Below are positions 46,905 through 56,674 of a DNA stretch of 64,000 nt, piece by piece (position 1 is the stretch's first letter; every line of letters starts with the position of its first letter). The stretch is from Saprospiraceae bacterium (lineage in GTDB: Bacteria > Bacteroidota > Bacteroidia > Chitinophagales > Saprospiraceae), in the NCBI GenBank assembly GCA_016706365.1, contig JADJJU010000006.1:62001-126000 (forward strand), in the 5' to 3' direction. The translations under genes were made by a program, and so were the position numbers. The notes under the pieces are model-generated. The model searched no databases. It saw only the letters and a list, made by a program, of their open reading frames with translations, and had not been told where the DNA came from.

Positions 46905-47333
46905 TTATTTAACAAAGGTTATCTCAATGGTACCTGTAATGCCTAATCCACCAAATGGACCTGATAATTTCAACCTGCTTTCAGATAGTTCCTGAATATT
47001 ATAAGTGGTCCCGGCAAATGCTAACTTTGTATCTTCTTCAGACAAAGCCTAGGACCCAACTGAATATGTTTGTGGGTCAGAGGGGTCACATTTTGATGGA
47101 CCTTCATCAATTTGCACATTCTTGTCCGTCTGGAATCTGGTCAGATCATCCTTGGAACAAGCTGGTATTGAATCGTGTAAATTAATTGTTACGCCGAGAA
47201 CATTTGCAAAACTGGATTCTCCTCTCCAGCTTCCCGTGGTAAGAAGTTCTTCTCTGGGAATATCCTTCTTGCAGGCTGCAACTATAAGTACAAATAGGAT
47301 TAGAACAAATGCAAAATTCAAATTGTGTTTCAT
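46905..47333 (-). pseudogene. Small lipoprotein copy interrupted by an in-frame TAG
   Basis: Reading straight through from the ATG at 47333 to the TAA at 46905 gives exactly 143 codons, the same as the paralogue at 46149. Codon 95 is TAG (47049-47051) where the paralogue has TGG (Trp in GPWILSEND); the following residues ALSEEDTKLAFAGTTYNIQELSESRLKLSGP stay homologous. A single G-to-A change therefore truncates this copy to 94 residues. It could be a pseudogene or an error; no other lesion is seen in it. Confidence 0.75.
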
Positions 47334-47700
47334 GTGGTGAAATTTATAAAATTAAAAAATAAAGCCAAATTTTGACTACACATGTTAACACGTCACCCCG
47401 GACAGGCTAATGCAGTTTGACTTTATCAAAAGAATCTAATCTTTAGTAAAGGCAAAATGAAATAGAATCAGGTAAATATTTACAGTCTGAATTGACCTGT
47501 AGTAATAATTACCATCGCTTCAGTTTGAAAAAACTGCCAGGATGCAATCGTAAATGGTTGTTAAGAGCGAGAAAAGTGTACAGATGCTAAGCTGTATCTT
47601 TTGGAAGAATTTAATTTCTTCTTAGTTTTTCAAATATATAATATTCATTGGAATTTGAACCACTTTTTCTGATCAAAATAAACAAAATTCATTTTAAAAG
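47334..47700. other. Intergenic region, 367 bp
   Basis: No ORF of coding character, tRNA or convincing terminator is seen; the DNA is AT-rich. Confidence 0.4.
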
Positions 47701-49014
47701 TTACTCGTTTTTATACACTTCGCCATCCTTCATTACAAATTTGACATTTTTTAGGATAGCAATATTTTGAAGTGGATCACCTTCTACAGCAACAATATCT
47801 GCCCATTTTCCGACTGTAATAGTGCCCACTTTATCACTTAGGTTAAGTAATTGAGCGGTAGTGACAGTTGCAGACTTTATGGCTTCATGTGGTGGCATTC
47901 CTGCTTCTACCATAAGGACAAATTCATCTGCATTGTCCCCGTGTAAGCTGACACCTGAATCTGTTCCGAACGCAATTTTAACTCCCGCTTTATATGCTTT
48001 GGCGAAAGTACTTTGAATTTGGGGACCAATCGCAGCAGCTTTTAATGCAACGACTCTTGGATAGAAACCTGCAATTTTTGCTTTTTGTCCTACAAATTGA
48101 CCTGCAGAAATGGTCGGCACATAATATGTTCCTTTCTCCTTCATCAATTCCATTATTTCTTCCGTCATGTATGTACCGTGTTCTATACTGGTAATCCCTG
48201 CCATAACTGCACGTTTCATGCCTTCAGTTCCGTGAGCATGAGCAGCAGTATGGAATCCATAATCTTTGGCTGTTTGAATAATTGCTTCCAACTCATCTTC
48301 AAAGAATTGAGGATTCAGTCCACTTGCAGCTACACTTAAAACACCGCCGGTTGCCGTTATTTTAATGAGATCAGCCCCATTCTTGTAACGCTGTCTCACT
48401 GCTTTCCGACCTTCTTCTGGTGAATTGATAACACCCAGGTCCGGACCCGGGTCTTCAAACAAATCTCTACTCCCTCCATTGGTGGGATCAGCATGTCCAC
48501 CTGTGGTTGCTATCGATTTTTCTGCAGTAAATATCCTTGGCCCGGCGACCAGGCCCTGGTTGATAGCATTCCTGTAAGCAACATTAACTCCAGTGCCTCC
48601 CAGATCCCGAACTGTGGTGAATCCCGCCTTGAGCGTTTTCAAACCAAAGTTTTGCGCTCTGTAAGCCTTGTCAGCTTCATTTAGGGTAAATCTTTCTAAA
48701 TAGGAATTTGGGTTAGATTCACTTTCGATATGAATATGCATGTCCATAAATCCTGGCATGACGGTTTTATTTTTCAAATCAATAGTAGTCGCATTAGCCG
48801 GAGCTTGTTTGTAGCCTTTCTCGATTTTATCAATCAGGTTATTCTTTACGATTATGGTTACTTCTGATTGGACCTGGGCAGAATTCATGTCCATTAGTTT
48901 TCCACAATGCAGATAAGTAATTTTTTCCTGAGCTGAGATTGGAAATGCACTTAAAGACATTAAAATCAAGGCATTCAAAGCGATTGTAAATCGGAAGCGT
49001 AAATGGAACATCAT
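47701..49014 (-). CDS. Metal-dependent amidohydrolase (imidazolonepropionase-like)
   Basis: With the ATG at 49014 the protein starts with a good signal peptide (MMFHLRFRFTIALNALILMSLSAFPISAQ); the earlier ATG would add 18 unlikely residues. The TIM-barrel motifs are HIHIES (metal-binding HxH), the possible carboxylated Lys in ADLIKITATGGV, HAHGTEGM, IEHGTYM and FGTDSGVS. Family members hydrolyse cyclic or dipeptide substrates, and the exported location suggests a peptidase-like or Xaa-Pro dipeptidase-like role. It is intact. Confidence 0.9.
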   Translation of the reverse strand: MMFHLRFRFTIALNALILMSLSAFPISAQEKITYLHCGKLMDMNSAQVQSEVTIIVKNNLIDKIEKGYKQAPANATTIDLKNKTVMPGFMDMHIHIESESNPNSYLERFTLNEADKAYRAQNFGLKTLKAGFTTVRDLGGTGVNVAYRNAINQGLVAGPRIFTAEKSIATTGGHADPTNGGSRDLFEDPGPDLGVINSPEEGRKAVRQRYKNGADLIKITATGGVLSVAASGLNPQFFEDELEAIIQTAKDYGFHTAAHAHGTEGMKRAVMAGITSIEHGTYMTEEIMELMKEKGTYYVPTISAGQFVGQKAKIAGFYPRVVALKAAAIGPQIQSTFAKAYKAGVKIAFGTDSGVSLHGDNADEFVLMVEAGMPPHEAIKSATVTTAQLLNLSDKVGTITVGKWADIVAVEGDPLQNIAILKNVKFVMKDGEVYKNE

Positions 49015-49072
49015 ATTGAGGACTTTATTTATCCACCAAAGTAATGATTCCACATAAATAAAATGCAATTAA

Positions 49073-49417
<345 letters not shown>

Positions 49418-49499
49418 AAAATGAAAGTCAGAAGTGTAAGCAGAACTGGCTTTTTAATTCATCAATTACCGTTTCTACGGCTGTTAATACGGCTTCGCA

Positions 49500-49527
49500 A
49501 TTCTAACTTCTAATTTCTAAATTCTAA
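49500..49527. repeat. Second heptamer array, NTTCTAA x4, overlapping a gene end
   Basis: Four consecutive units ATTCTAA, CTTCTAA, TTTCTAA and ATTCTAA run into the end of the DUF1501 gene, whose TAG stop (minus strand, 49524-49526) is formed by the last unit. CGGCTGT, the reverse complement of ACAGCCG, lies 15 bases before it (49479-49485). Confidence 0.85.
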
Positions 49528-51073
49528 TGATCTTTCACAAGTGGCAGGGTCATAGTAAATGATTCACCCTGAACATGACAGTAATACACTCCACTTTGGA
49601 GCTTATCTACATTCAGGTGTATATTTTGCGAACCTGTTGGGTAATATGTCAAAGGTATACGCATCATTTCGCGACCATTTGCATTCAGCATTCTGACAGA
49701 TATCTTTTCTCCCTGACTATAGAAAATGAGATTCGTTTCATCATGACATGGGTTTGGAAAAAGGGAAACCCGTTTTTCATCCTTGACAGGAGCTACCGCT
49801 GTTGATAAATCATTGAAAATTGGTAGTTGACCAAATTGTTTGATTAATATATCTTCCAGATCATCTTCAGTATAACAGAACCAGTCTTTCAAAATTGTAG
49901 CATATACAGATCTGAAATCAATTGTAGATTCAATGTTTGATTGTGGACCAGCATCCTGTGGAATATTCGGGTTTTCTCCTATAACAGTGTTTTTAAAATT
50001 GTTTCCAAATAAAAACATTGGCGCTGCTTCACCGTGGTCAGTACCCAAGCTGGCATTGGATCTGATCCTGCGTCCAAATTCGGAAAAAGTCATCACAAGC
50101 ACATCTTCGTCCTTACCCATTAATTTTAAATCATCCAAAAATGCATGAACACCTACAGATAGTCTGTTAAGTAAAGTACTATGCGTTCCTTGAGCAGGAT
50201 TATCATCCACCTGATCTGAGTGGGTATCGAATCCTCCCAATTGTACCAGATAAAATTGAGTCTTAAGTCCCCCGGAAATCATCCTGGCGATAATTTTTAA
50301 TTGTTCAGCCAGTGCATTATCTGCCGGATATTGATCCGATAAATTGATGGCGTTGTTAGCCGCATCTCTTATTTGCCCGGTATATCGCTCAGTTTGCTGA
50401 GCTACAAGTCTGATATATGTTAATTCATGTCCGGCTTTCGTGGGAGGAGCCGGATCCACTGTTCCGGTAATTAGCTGATAGAAGCTATCGGGATTGGAAA
50501 TGGATATTCCCATGTTTGTTGTAGGTCCCTGATATAACAGAGAGGCTGAAGATCCTAGTTGCAAGGCCAGTGGATCGGTAAAATCCTCATTTGGGTATCC
50601 TGCAGGGAAATCCTGATGATCCTGATACAGGCTTCTACCCAAAATTCCTGTATATAGAAATTGATCAGAATCGGATCCGGACGTCCATATATCTGTTGAT
50701 CTGAAATGCGATAAATTAGGCATAGGATATCCTACATTTTGAACTACTGCGCATTTTCCTTCAGATTGTAGATTATGCATTTTTTCCATTGCAGGGTGGA
50801 AGCCCAGACTATCATGTCCTTCCAGTGGTAAATAGCTGCTTGATGGCATCATCAATCCCGACCTGTATGAATGCAGCAAGTCATATTGATCAAGGGGCAT
50901 AACAGTATTGAGTCCATCATTGCCACCATTTAACTGGATAATTACTAACTTCCTTTCCGGATTGCAGTTTTTGGATTTAGAAAAGGCATGAAGGGCATGG
51001 ACTGCTTGCCTGTAAGTATTGAAGGTGCAACAACGGTGGAGAGTCCGTATTTGAGGAATGATCTTCTTTTCAT
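49524..51073 (-). CDS. DUF1501 protein with T9SS type A sorting domain (frameshifted N-terminus)
   Basis: From the ATG at 51073 the start is MKRRSFLKYGLSTVVAP, a Tat-like signal usual for DUF1501 proteins; a one-base indel near 51015 then moves the frame to VHALHAFSKSKN, NPERKLVIIQLNGGNDGLNTVMP. The long open frame (from 50900) contains the DUF1501 domain: QNVGYPMPNLSHFRSTDIWTSG, QLGGFDTHSDQ, VMTFSEFGRR and LGTDHGEAAPMFLFG, an alkaline-phosphatase-like metal site. A type A sorting tail follows (LFPNPCHDETNLIFYS...LQSGVYYCHVQGES). DUF1501 and DUF1800 proteins are commonly paired; the latter gene is just upstream on the same strand. Confidence 0.88.
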
Positions 51074-51090
51074 TTTGTTTATATTTGAAA

Positions 51091-52782
51091 TCAGGAAAGG
51101 TGAAATTCCGGAAGGCTTACAATGTATTGAAGCATCGCCTTTAATCTGAGAGAAACTGCATTCAAAGTATCCGGACCCGGATTATTCACATAAGCGATCC
51201 AGGCTTCTGTCCAGTAAGAATCATCCGCCTGACCTGAAAGCAACAAGGACTTGATATAGGTCTGATGATCAGTGCTGATAGGAACTCCCAGCAACATAGC
51301 GCAAAGGTCTTTAACAAGCAAATTAGGATCGAAGGGATTATCAAGGGATTCGATAATCGCAACAGCATCGCCTCTAATATTTAATCCTAATTGAGTCACA
51401 CCTCTATCTGTCAATTGTTGAAGAAAGTCACTTCTGTATGGAAGGGTAGTAGCATTGATCCAAAGCTGGTAAAACTGTGGAGCCTGATAGAAAGCCGGCC
51501 ATCCAGCTACATTGGGCGGATTGTATAGTTCCAGCTGTTGCTCCTGCATTCTCGTGAAAAATACGTTCCAAATCCTGTAAACAGCTCTTAGTAAATCTGG
51601 TCTGTCAGGATAGGTAACATGCGCTTGTCTGCTGAATCCGGTAGTAGCCTGTAATGGAGTTTTAATATAGCAGCCATGATTTAGAGCGTCGTGAAAATGT
51701 TCACTATGAAGCAAAGCTTTAATAACAGGTTTGATTTCGTAATTATTATCACGGAATAATTCTGCCAGAGGTACTATAATTTCTTGCTCAGCTTGCTGAT
51801 CAATAGTATAATAGATAAAATGCTTGTATAATTTTCTGCAAATAAATAATGCTACTTCATTTTGCTGAAGGATCATATCAATCAGTTCATCAGTTTCCCC
51901 GGCTCCCGCAGGCCCGGTTTTGCCCTGAATGACATGGTTATTGTAAAAGGCTGAAAACTGTTTATTCGTGGTATCATGTTGATTAGCAGAAAACTGTGGT
52001 GCGCGGTCCTGCCTGTTTACCCGCCAGCCGGTAAGAACTTTTGCTGCCTGGTGAATATCATCCTCTGTATATTGTGATTCCGGACCTTTACCCACCATAA
52101 AAAGTTCCTGAAGTTCACGTGCATAATTTTCGTCAGGCGCAGCTTTTGTATTTCTTTGTCCATTTAAATAAATTAACATACCGGGGTCAATTGTAACGGC
52201 CTTTACCATATCCCGGAAATTACCCAAAGCATGTCCCCGCATAGTCACATAATTGAGATACATCATCCCCGGGTCATTGACTGAAGCTCTCTCAATAGGA
52301 AAATGATTGTGCCAAAAGAAACACATATTTTCAAGAATACTCAGTGGTTGCTTATAATGAAGGCTATATAACCATGCCCGGAAGGATGTAGTTCTGCGAC
52401 CGTTTATCGCATTATCCTGTGATTGTGGCTCATTGACCCAGGTTTCTCCAAAAGGAACATCCGGATCAGCTACTTCTTCCTGGTAATAGTTGAGCGGTGG
52501 AGAAGGATTCAGATCGCTTTCATTTAATAAGAGTTCCAGCGTATCGTTCAAACTTAATGATCTGATACTTTTCAGATCAAGAATAGTAGGTCCGGTAATA
52601 GTTCTTTTAAGCAAATGCCATCTTTGTGCATCTTCCCAGGGACCTGAATATTCTGCTAATCCGCTTCGTAATCTGCTGAATTCAGGAGTTTCTTTGTTTT
52701 GAAATTTTTTCTCAACAGGTTCTTTCTGTTGAATGATATCGGTATGGCCCAGAATACTTTTGAGGAAGTCCGCTCTTTTCAT
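51091..52782 (-). CDS. DUF1800 family protein
   Basis: The 563-residue protein has the DUF1800 pattern WLYSLHYKQPLSILENMCFFWHNHFPIER, RNTKAAPDENYARELQELFMVGKG, AAKVLTGWRVNRQ, FICRKLYKHFIYYTI and LYNPPNVAGWPAF. It ends without a sorting domain and has no clear signal peptide, so its location is unsure. It lies 17 bases upstream of the DUF1501 gene on the same strand; the pair is co-occurring in Bacteroidota and Planctomycetota, and its biochemical role is unproven. Confidence 0.9.
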   Translation of the reverse strand: MKRADFLKSILGHTDIIQQKEPVEKKFQNKETPEFSRLRSGLAEYSGPWEDAQRWHLLKRTITGPTILDLKSIRSLSLNDTLELLLNESDLNPSPPLNYYQEEVADPDVPFGETWVNEPQSQDNAINGRRTTSFRAWLYSLHYKQPLSILENMCFFWHNHFPIERASVNDPGMMYLNYVTMRGHALGNFRDMVKAVTIDPGMLIYLNGQRNTKAAPDENYARELQELFMVGKGPESQYTEDDIHQAAKVLTGWRVNRQDRAPQFSANQHDTTNKQFSAFYNNHVIQGKTGPAGAGETDELIDMILQQNEVALFICRKLYKHFIYYTIDQQAEQEIIVPLAELFRDNNYEIKPVIKALLHSEHFHDALNHGCYIKTPLQATTGFSRQAHVTYPDRPDLLRAVYRIWNVFFTRMQEQQLELYNPPNVAGWPAFYQAPQFYQLWINATTLPYRSDFLQQLTDRGVTQLGLNIRGDAVAIIESLDNPFDPNLLVKDLCAMLLGVPISTDHQTYIKSLLLSGQADDSYWTEAWIAYVNNPGPDTLNAVSLRLKAMLQYIVSLPEFHLS

Positions 52783-52885
52783 CTTTAAAGGAGTTATGAA
52801 GGGTACTTAAAAGGAACAAATGATCTATTGATATCGTATACGATACCTGCAGACAGTTTGTTGGAGATAAATAAATTAAAATAGT

Positions 52886-53179
52886 TTAATGGCTATGCTC
52901 TCTATTTTTGAAATTTGTTGATTTTGCTTCAACTGCCTCTCTTAATTGAGTTTTGAATGCGATGATCCGATCCAACACAGCCTGATCACTTGTACCTATT
53001 ATTTGCGCAGCAAGAATACCTGCATTTTGTGAAGCGTTCACAGCAACTGTAGCTACCGGAACCCCATTGGGCATTTGAACAATTGACAACAGCGAATCCC
53101 AGCCATCAATGGAATTGCTTGATTTCACCGGGACTCCAACCACAGGTAGCGGGCTTAATGCCGCAACCATTCCCGGCAA
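52886..53179 (-). CDS. purE: N5-CAIR mutase PurE, C-terminal part after a frameshift
   Basis: This frame holds the second half of PurE: LPGMVAALSPLPVVGVPV, MPNGVPVATVAVNASQNAGILAAQI and a short C-terminal helix. Adding one base to the G6 run on the minus strand (plus 53188-53193) restores AGAGGAAHLPGMVAALS and joins it to the first half, giving a normal 168-residue protein. The ATG at 53179 is therefore internal. Confidence 0.88.
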   Translation of the reverse strand: MPGMVAALSPLPVVGVPVKSSNSIDGWDSLLSIVQMPNGVPVATVAVNASQNAGILAAQIIGTSDQAVLDRIIAFKTQLREAVEAKSTNFKNREHSH

Positions 53180-53391
53180 ATGAGCGGCCCCCCAGCTCCG
53201 GCAATAATGACTTTGATACCTCTTTTGTGAGCATTTTGAGCAAATTCAAACATCTTTTCAGGAGTTCTATGTGCTGATACTATATCCTTTTCAAATGAAA
53301 TTTCCAGTTGTCTGAGGATGTCTGCTGCGGCCTGCATGACTAACCAGTCACTATCTGAACCCATAATAATGCTTACAAGTATCTTATCCAT
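53155..53391 (-). CDS. purE: N5-CAIR mutase PurE, N-terminal part
   Basis: The start MDKILVSIIMGSDSDWLVMQ and SAHRTPEKMFEFAQNA are diagnostic of class I PurE, which isomerises N5-CAIR to CAIR in purine synthesis. After IIAGAGG the frame becomes unrelated because one G is missing from a homopolymer. Its ATG overlaps the 3' end of purK by 8 bases, the normal operon arrangement. Loss of PurE would make a cell purine-dependent, so a sequence error is the better explanation. Confidence 0.9.
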   Translation of the reverse strand: MDKILVSIIMGSDSDWLVMQAAADILRQLEISFEKDIVSAHRTPEKMFEFAQNAHKRGIKVIIAGAGGPLICREWLRH

Positions 53392-54529
53392 TGGTGATTA
53401 CTTTTAATGTTGATTGGACGAATCCGGATTTTTTATCTAGAGCATACATGTCTTCGCCCAGAAGTGTAACATGCCCCATTTTTCTGAAAGGTTTTGTCTT
53501 TTTTTTACCATAAATATGGACATATGTATTGTCCAGTTCCAGGACTTTGTCAAGACCCTGATAATAGGGTACTCCTTCATGACCCGGCGCACCCAAAAGA
53601 TTTATCATCATTGCAGGTTGTCTCAGACTGGTATCGCCCAGTGAAACATCCATTAGAATTCTAAGATGCTGCTCAAACTGACTTGTATAGCAAGCCTCTA
53701 TCGTGTGATGTCCGCTGTTGTGAGTCCTGGGGGCAACTTCATTGATATAAATATGGCCATTCTTGTCCAGGAAACATTCAATTGCCAGAAGACCGGTAAT
53801 ATTAAAGGTCTCAATAGTCTTCAAGGCGAGTATTTCCATTTTAACCAGGACAGATTCATCCACGTTTGCAGGGCACCTCAAATTCTCTACAAGATTGGCC
53901 GCTGGATTAAATAGCATTTCTACTACAGGATAAGTTTTTACTTCTCCTTTCTCATTACGGGCCACAGTGATGGCCAATTCTTTATCCAGATCTACCAGCG
54001 GTTCGATGATGCATGGACCATCAAGCAGCAACTCAAAATCCTTTTCGTGTCTTAGGATAATAACCCCTTTTCCATCGTAGCCGGCAGTTCTGCTCTTTTG
54101 TACAAAAGGTAGAGATAATTCTCCGCTTTTAATGGATTGAATTAATTCAGCCTTTTCATTATAGAACAGAGCCGGTAAGGTAGGTAAATCATGGTTTAGG
54201 TAAAATTGCTTCTGAAGTCCTTTATCTTTAATGATATCTAGTAGGTCCGGATCCGGAATGATACGTTTGCCCATCGATTTCAGAGTTCTCAGAGCATCAG
54301 TATTTACATGCTCGATTTCAATACCGAGCACATCCAATTGTGTGCCGAATCTGAGGACATCATCATAGTTTTTAAAACTGCCTTTCTCAAAATTATTACT
54401 GATACGGCCTGCCGGCATATCCGGTTCTTCATCAAGGAAGTAGAGATCTATGTCCCATTTTAGGGCTTCCATCATGATCATACGGCCCAGCTGACCTGCT
54501 CCCAGTATACCTATCTTCAATTTCTCCAA
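53384..54529 (-). CDS. purK: N5-carboxyaminoimidazole ribonucleotide synthase
   Basis: This 381-residue ATP-grasp enzyme has the N-terminal LKIGILGAGQLGRMI, the ATP-binding VQKSRTAGYDGKGV, the IEPLVDLDKELAITVARN segment, FLDKNGHIYINEVAPRTHNSGHHTIEA and the late INLLGAPGHEG, PYYQGLDKVLELDNTYVHIYGK. It carboxylates AIR with ATP and bicarbonate and hands the product to PurE, whose gene overlaps its end. Confidence 0.96.
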   Translation of the reverse strand: MEKLKIGILGAGQLGRMIMMEALKWDIDLYFLDEEPDMPAGRISNNFEKGSFKNYDDVLRFGTQLDVLGIEIEHVNTDALRTLKSMGKRIIPDPDLLDIIKDKGLQKQFYLNHDLPTLPALFYNEKAELIQSIKSGELSLPFVQKSRTAGYDGKGVIILRHEKDFELLLDGPCIIEPLVDLDKELAITVARNEKGEVKTYPVVEMLFNPAANLVENLRCPANVDESVLVKMEILALKTIETFNITGLLAIECFLDKNGHIYINEVAPRTHNSGHHTIEACYTSQFEQHLRILMDVSLGDTSLRQPAMMINLLGAPGHEGVPYYQGLDKVLELDNTYVHIYGKKKTKPFRKMGHVTLLGEDMYALDKKSGFVQSTLKVITNG

Positions 54530-54554
54530 AATGAATGTTTTAAGATATTCAGCT

Positions 54555-54562
54555 CAAAACTA
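54555..54562 (-). promoter_or_regulatory. -7 box of the purK-purE operon
   Basis: On the minus strand the bases read TAGTTTTG, a TAnnTTTG match 25 bases before the purK ATG. No -33 box was found at the expected distance. The divergent dihydroorotase gene starts 52 bases to the other side. Confidence 0.45.
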
Positions 54563-54614
54563 TAGTATTTCATCTAAAGGAATTGCCATATTTGTAATAA
54601 AGAATCATTAAAAT

Positions 54615-55946
54615 ATGTCAAGTGTCTTATTTCGCGATGCCAAACTTGTAAATGAAGGAAAAATATCTGAAGTAGATTTATTGATAAAAGAGGGTAGGAT
54701 AGTAGCCATAGGTTCAGCCAGAGTTCCATCGGGGAAATTTGAAGAAATACGTGTAAACGGCAAATGGCTGATACCCGGCATTATTGATGATCAGGTACAT
54801 TTCAGAGAACCGGGTTTGACACACAAAGCAAATATTCAGACAGAATCGGCTGCAGCAGTAGCAGGTGGAGTAACATCTTTTATGGAAATGCCCAATACTT
54901 CACCTCCGGCATTAACTAAAGAACTCCTCGAAGAAAAGTATAGCATAGCTGCAAAGACTTCTCATGCCAATTATTCCTTTTTCATGGGAGCCTCCAATGA
55001 TAATCTCGATGAAGTCCTGCGCACTGATATCTACAATGTCTGCGGCATAAAAGCATTTATGGGTTCCAGTACGGGTAGTATGCTGGTCGACAATGAAAAA
55101 ACGCTTGAACAATTGTTTGCTCAGGCACCGACTTTGATTGCTACACATTGTGAAGATGAAGCTACTGTCAGAGCAAATACAGAAAAATTCAGGGCACAAT
55201 ATGGTTCAAATGCTACTGCAGCTTTGCATCCGCTTATTCGTTCTGTGGAAGCTTGTTATCTTTCTTCCTCTCTTGCCGTAAATCTTGCGAAAAAATTTGA
55301 TACCAGATTGCATATCCTGCATATCTCCACAGCCAAAGAACTGGATTTATTCTCGAATGATAAACCACTGAAAGACAAGCTGATAACGGCAGAAGTTTGT
55401 GTTCATCATTTAAGCTTTGATGATCGTGATTATACAGTATCAGGTAATCTGATAAAATGTAATCCAGCTATCAAATCAAAGGAAGACCGCGATGCAATTT
55501 GGACTGCTCTTCTGGATGACAGGCTGGATATTGTTGCTACAGATCATGCGCCTCATACCCTGGAAGAAAAATTAAAACCCTATTTTGATGCTCCATCCGG
55601 TCTTCCATTAATTCAACATACATTATTATTGATGCTGGACGCTATGCATGAAGGTAAAATTACATTAGAGAGAATTGTAGAAAAGATGTGTCATGCCCCG
55701 GCTGATTGTTTTAAGTTAAATGAAAGAGGATATTTGAGAGAAGGATATTGGGCAGATCTCGTGATTGTTGATCCTGAAGCATCGTATACAATCAGTAAAG
55801 AGAATATTTTGTATAAATGTGCCTGGTCCCCTTTGGAAAGACGCAGTTTCAAGGGTAATATTGATCAAACATGGGTTAATGGAACACTTGCCTGGGGGAA
55901 TGGGAAATTGCGGGGGAGAAATGTGCAGAGGCTACGTTTTCATTGA
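54615..55946 (+). CDS. pyrC: Dihydroorotase
   Basis: The 443-residue amidohydrolase has the metal motif DDQVHFREPG (His62, Arg64), the carboxylated-Lys region NVCGIKAFMGSSTGSM (Lys146), THCEDE, ILHISTAKELDLF, the Asp in VATDHAPH and PSGLPLIQHTLLLM. The pattern favours class I dihydroorotase in pyrimidine synthesis over allantoinase, though the two are close. It is divergent from purK, so purine and pyrimidine genes share an intergenic region. Some would name it pyrC-like because Bacteroidota often have two paralogues. Confidence 0.92.
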   Translation: MSSVLFRDAKLVNEGKISEVDLLIKEGRIVAIGSARVPSGKFEEIRVNGKWLIPGIIDDQVHFREPGLTHKANIQTESAAAVAGGVTSFMEMPNTSPPALTKELLEEKYSIAAKTSHANYSFFMGASNDNLDEVLRTDIYNVCGIKAFMGSSTGSMLVDNEKTLEQLFAQAPTLIATHCEDEATVRANTEKFRAQYGSNATAALHPLIRSVEACYLSSSLAVNLAKKFDTRLHILHISTAKELDLFSNDKPLKDKLITAEVCVHHLSFDDRDYTVSGNLIKCNPAIKSKEDRDAIWTALLDDRLDIVATDHAPHTLEEKLKPYFDAPSGLPLIQHTLLLMLDAMHEGKITLERIVEKMCHAPADCFKLNERGYLREGYWADLVIVDPEASYTISKENILYKCAWSPLERRSFKGNIDQTWVNGTLAWGNGKLRGRNVQRLRFH

Positions 55947-55947
55947 G

Positions 55948-56031
55948 AGATATAAGATATAAGATATAAGATATAAGATTAAGAGATAAGATGTTAGTTA
56001 TGAGTTATGAGTTATGAATTGATGAGTGAAC
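55948..56031. repeat. Heptamer array with AGATATA and GTTATGA units
   Basis: Right after the dihydroorotase stop the DNA is made of 7-base units: AGATATA x4 (55948-55975), three diverged units, GTTATGA x3 (55997-56017), and two more. It ends in AGTGAAC then AGCC, and ACAGCCG follows at 56041-56046. The two array types differ in sequence but keep the same period of seven. Confidence 0.85.
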
Positions 56032-56079
56032 AGCCAGAAAACAGCCGTAAGATTTATTTCATTTGTGGTTGCAATGGAG

Positions 56080-56121
56080 GGCAAATATATATTTGCCTGA
56101 GTCGCTAAAGCAGGTACCTGC
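56080..56121. repeat. Two adjacent palindromes
   Basis: Two perfect palindromes, GGCAAATATATATTTGCC (56080-56097) and GCAGGTACCTGC (56110-56121), are separated by 12 bases, between the heptamer array and the DUF1398 gene. They could serve as a terminator or as a REP-like pair; no T-run follows. Confidence 0.5.
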
Positions 56122-56147
56122 AATCGTATGAAACAGGATATAAAATG

Positions 56148-56537
56148 TTACCCAGGAATATTTTCAACCAGAACCTTTTTGCCTGCCTTGTCGAAATAAG
56201 TACAAGTCATTTCATCCATAGAAACTGCCCATTTTTCAATTCCTGATTTTGCTGAGTCGCTACAGAATGTTGGAAAGTCAGTTTTACCGGCTTGATGAGC
56301 TTTCAGATCAGACTTGAATGTTACATCATCGGAGAGTTCTGCAACAGCTATAATGCTATACTTAGCAGGAGATGCGAGCATAATATCCTTTGTACCGTAA
56401 AAATCTGTATGACCATCAGAGACAAATGTTACATAATAAGTAATTCCCAATTTTTTTAGGTCAGCAATATATGCAGGGAAGCTTTCACCTGATTTCACCT
56501 TGCTGTGAGCTTCTTTGATTTGATCCAATGTAAACAT
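56148..56537 (-). CDS. DUF1398 family protein
   Basis: The 129-residue protein follows the DUF1398 layout: MFTLDQIKEAHSKVKSGESFPAYIADLKKLGI, YYVTFVSDGHTDFYGTKD, DLKAHQAGKTDFPTFCSDSAKSGIEKWAVSMDEMTCTYFDKAGKKV. The family is small and cytoplasmic, without an established role. It is the first of a run of small minus-strand genes. Confidence 0.85.
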   Translation of the reverse strand: MFTLDQIKEAHSKVKSGESFPAYIADLKKLGITYYVTFVSDGHTDFYGTKDIMLASPAKYSIIAVAELSDDVTFKSDLKAHQAGKTDFPTFCSDSAKSGIEKWAVSMDEMTCTYFDKAGKKVLVENIPG

Positions 56538-56674
56538 TTGTTACTATTCTCTTTGGTTTACCTGCATTTGAAGCAATGTACTTTACTTAAAGTATTTAGA
56601 TGAATTTGGTACTAATGCTATGGTTCAGGTATTTGAATAACCAGCACAAAAATATTGATTGTTGGTATTTAGAC

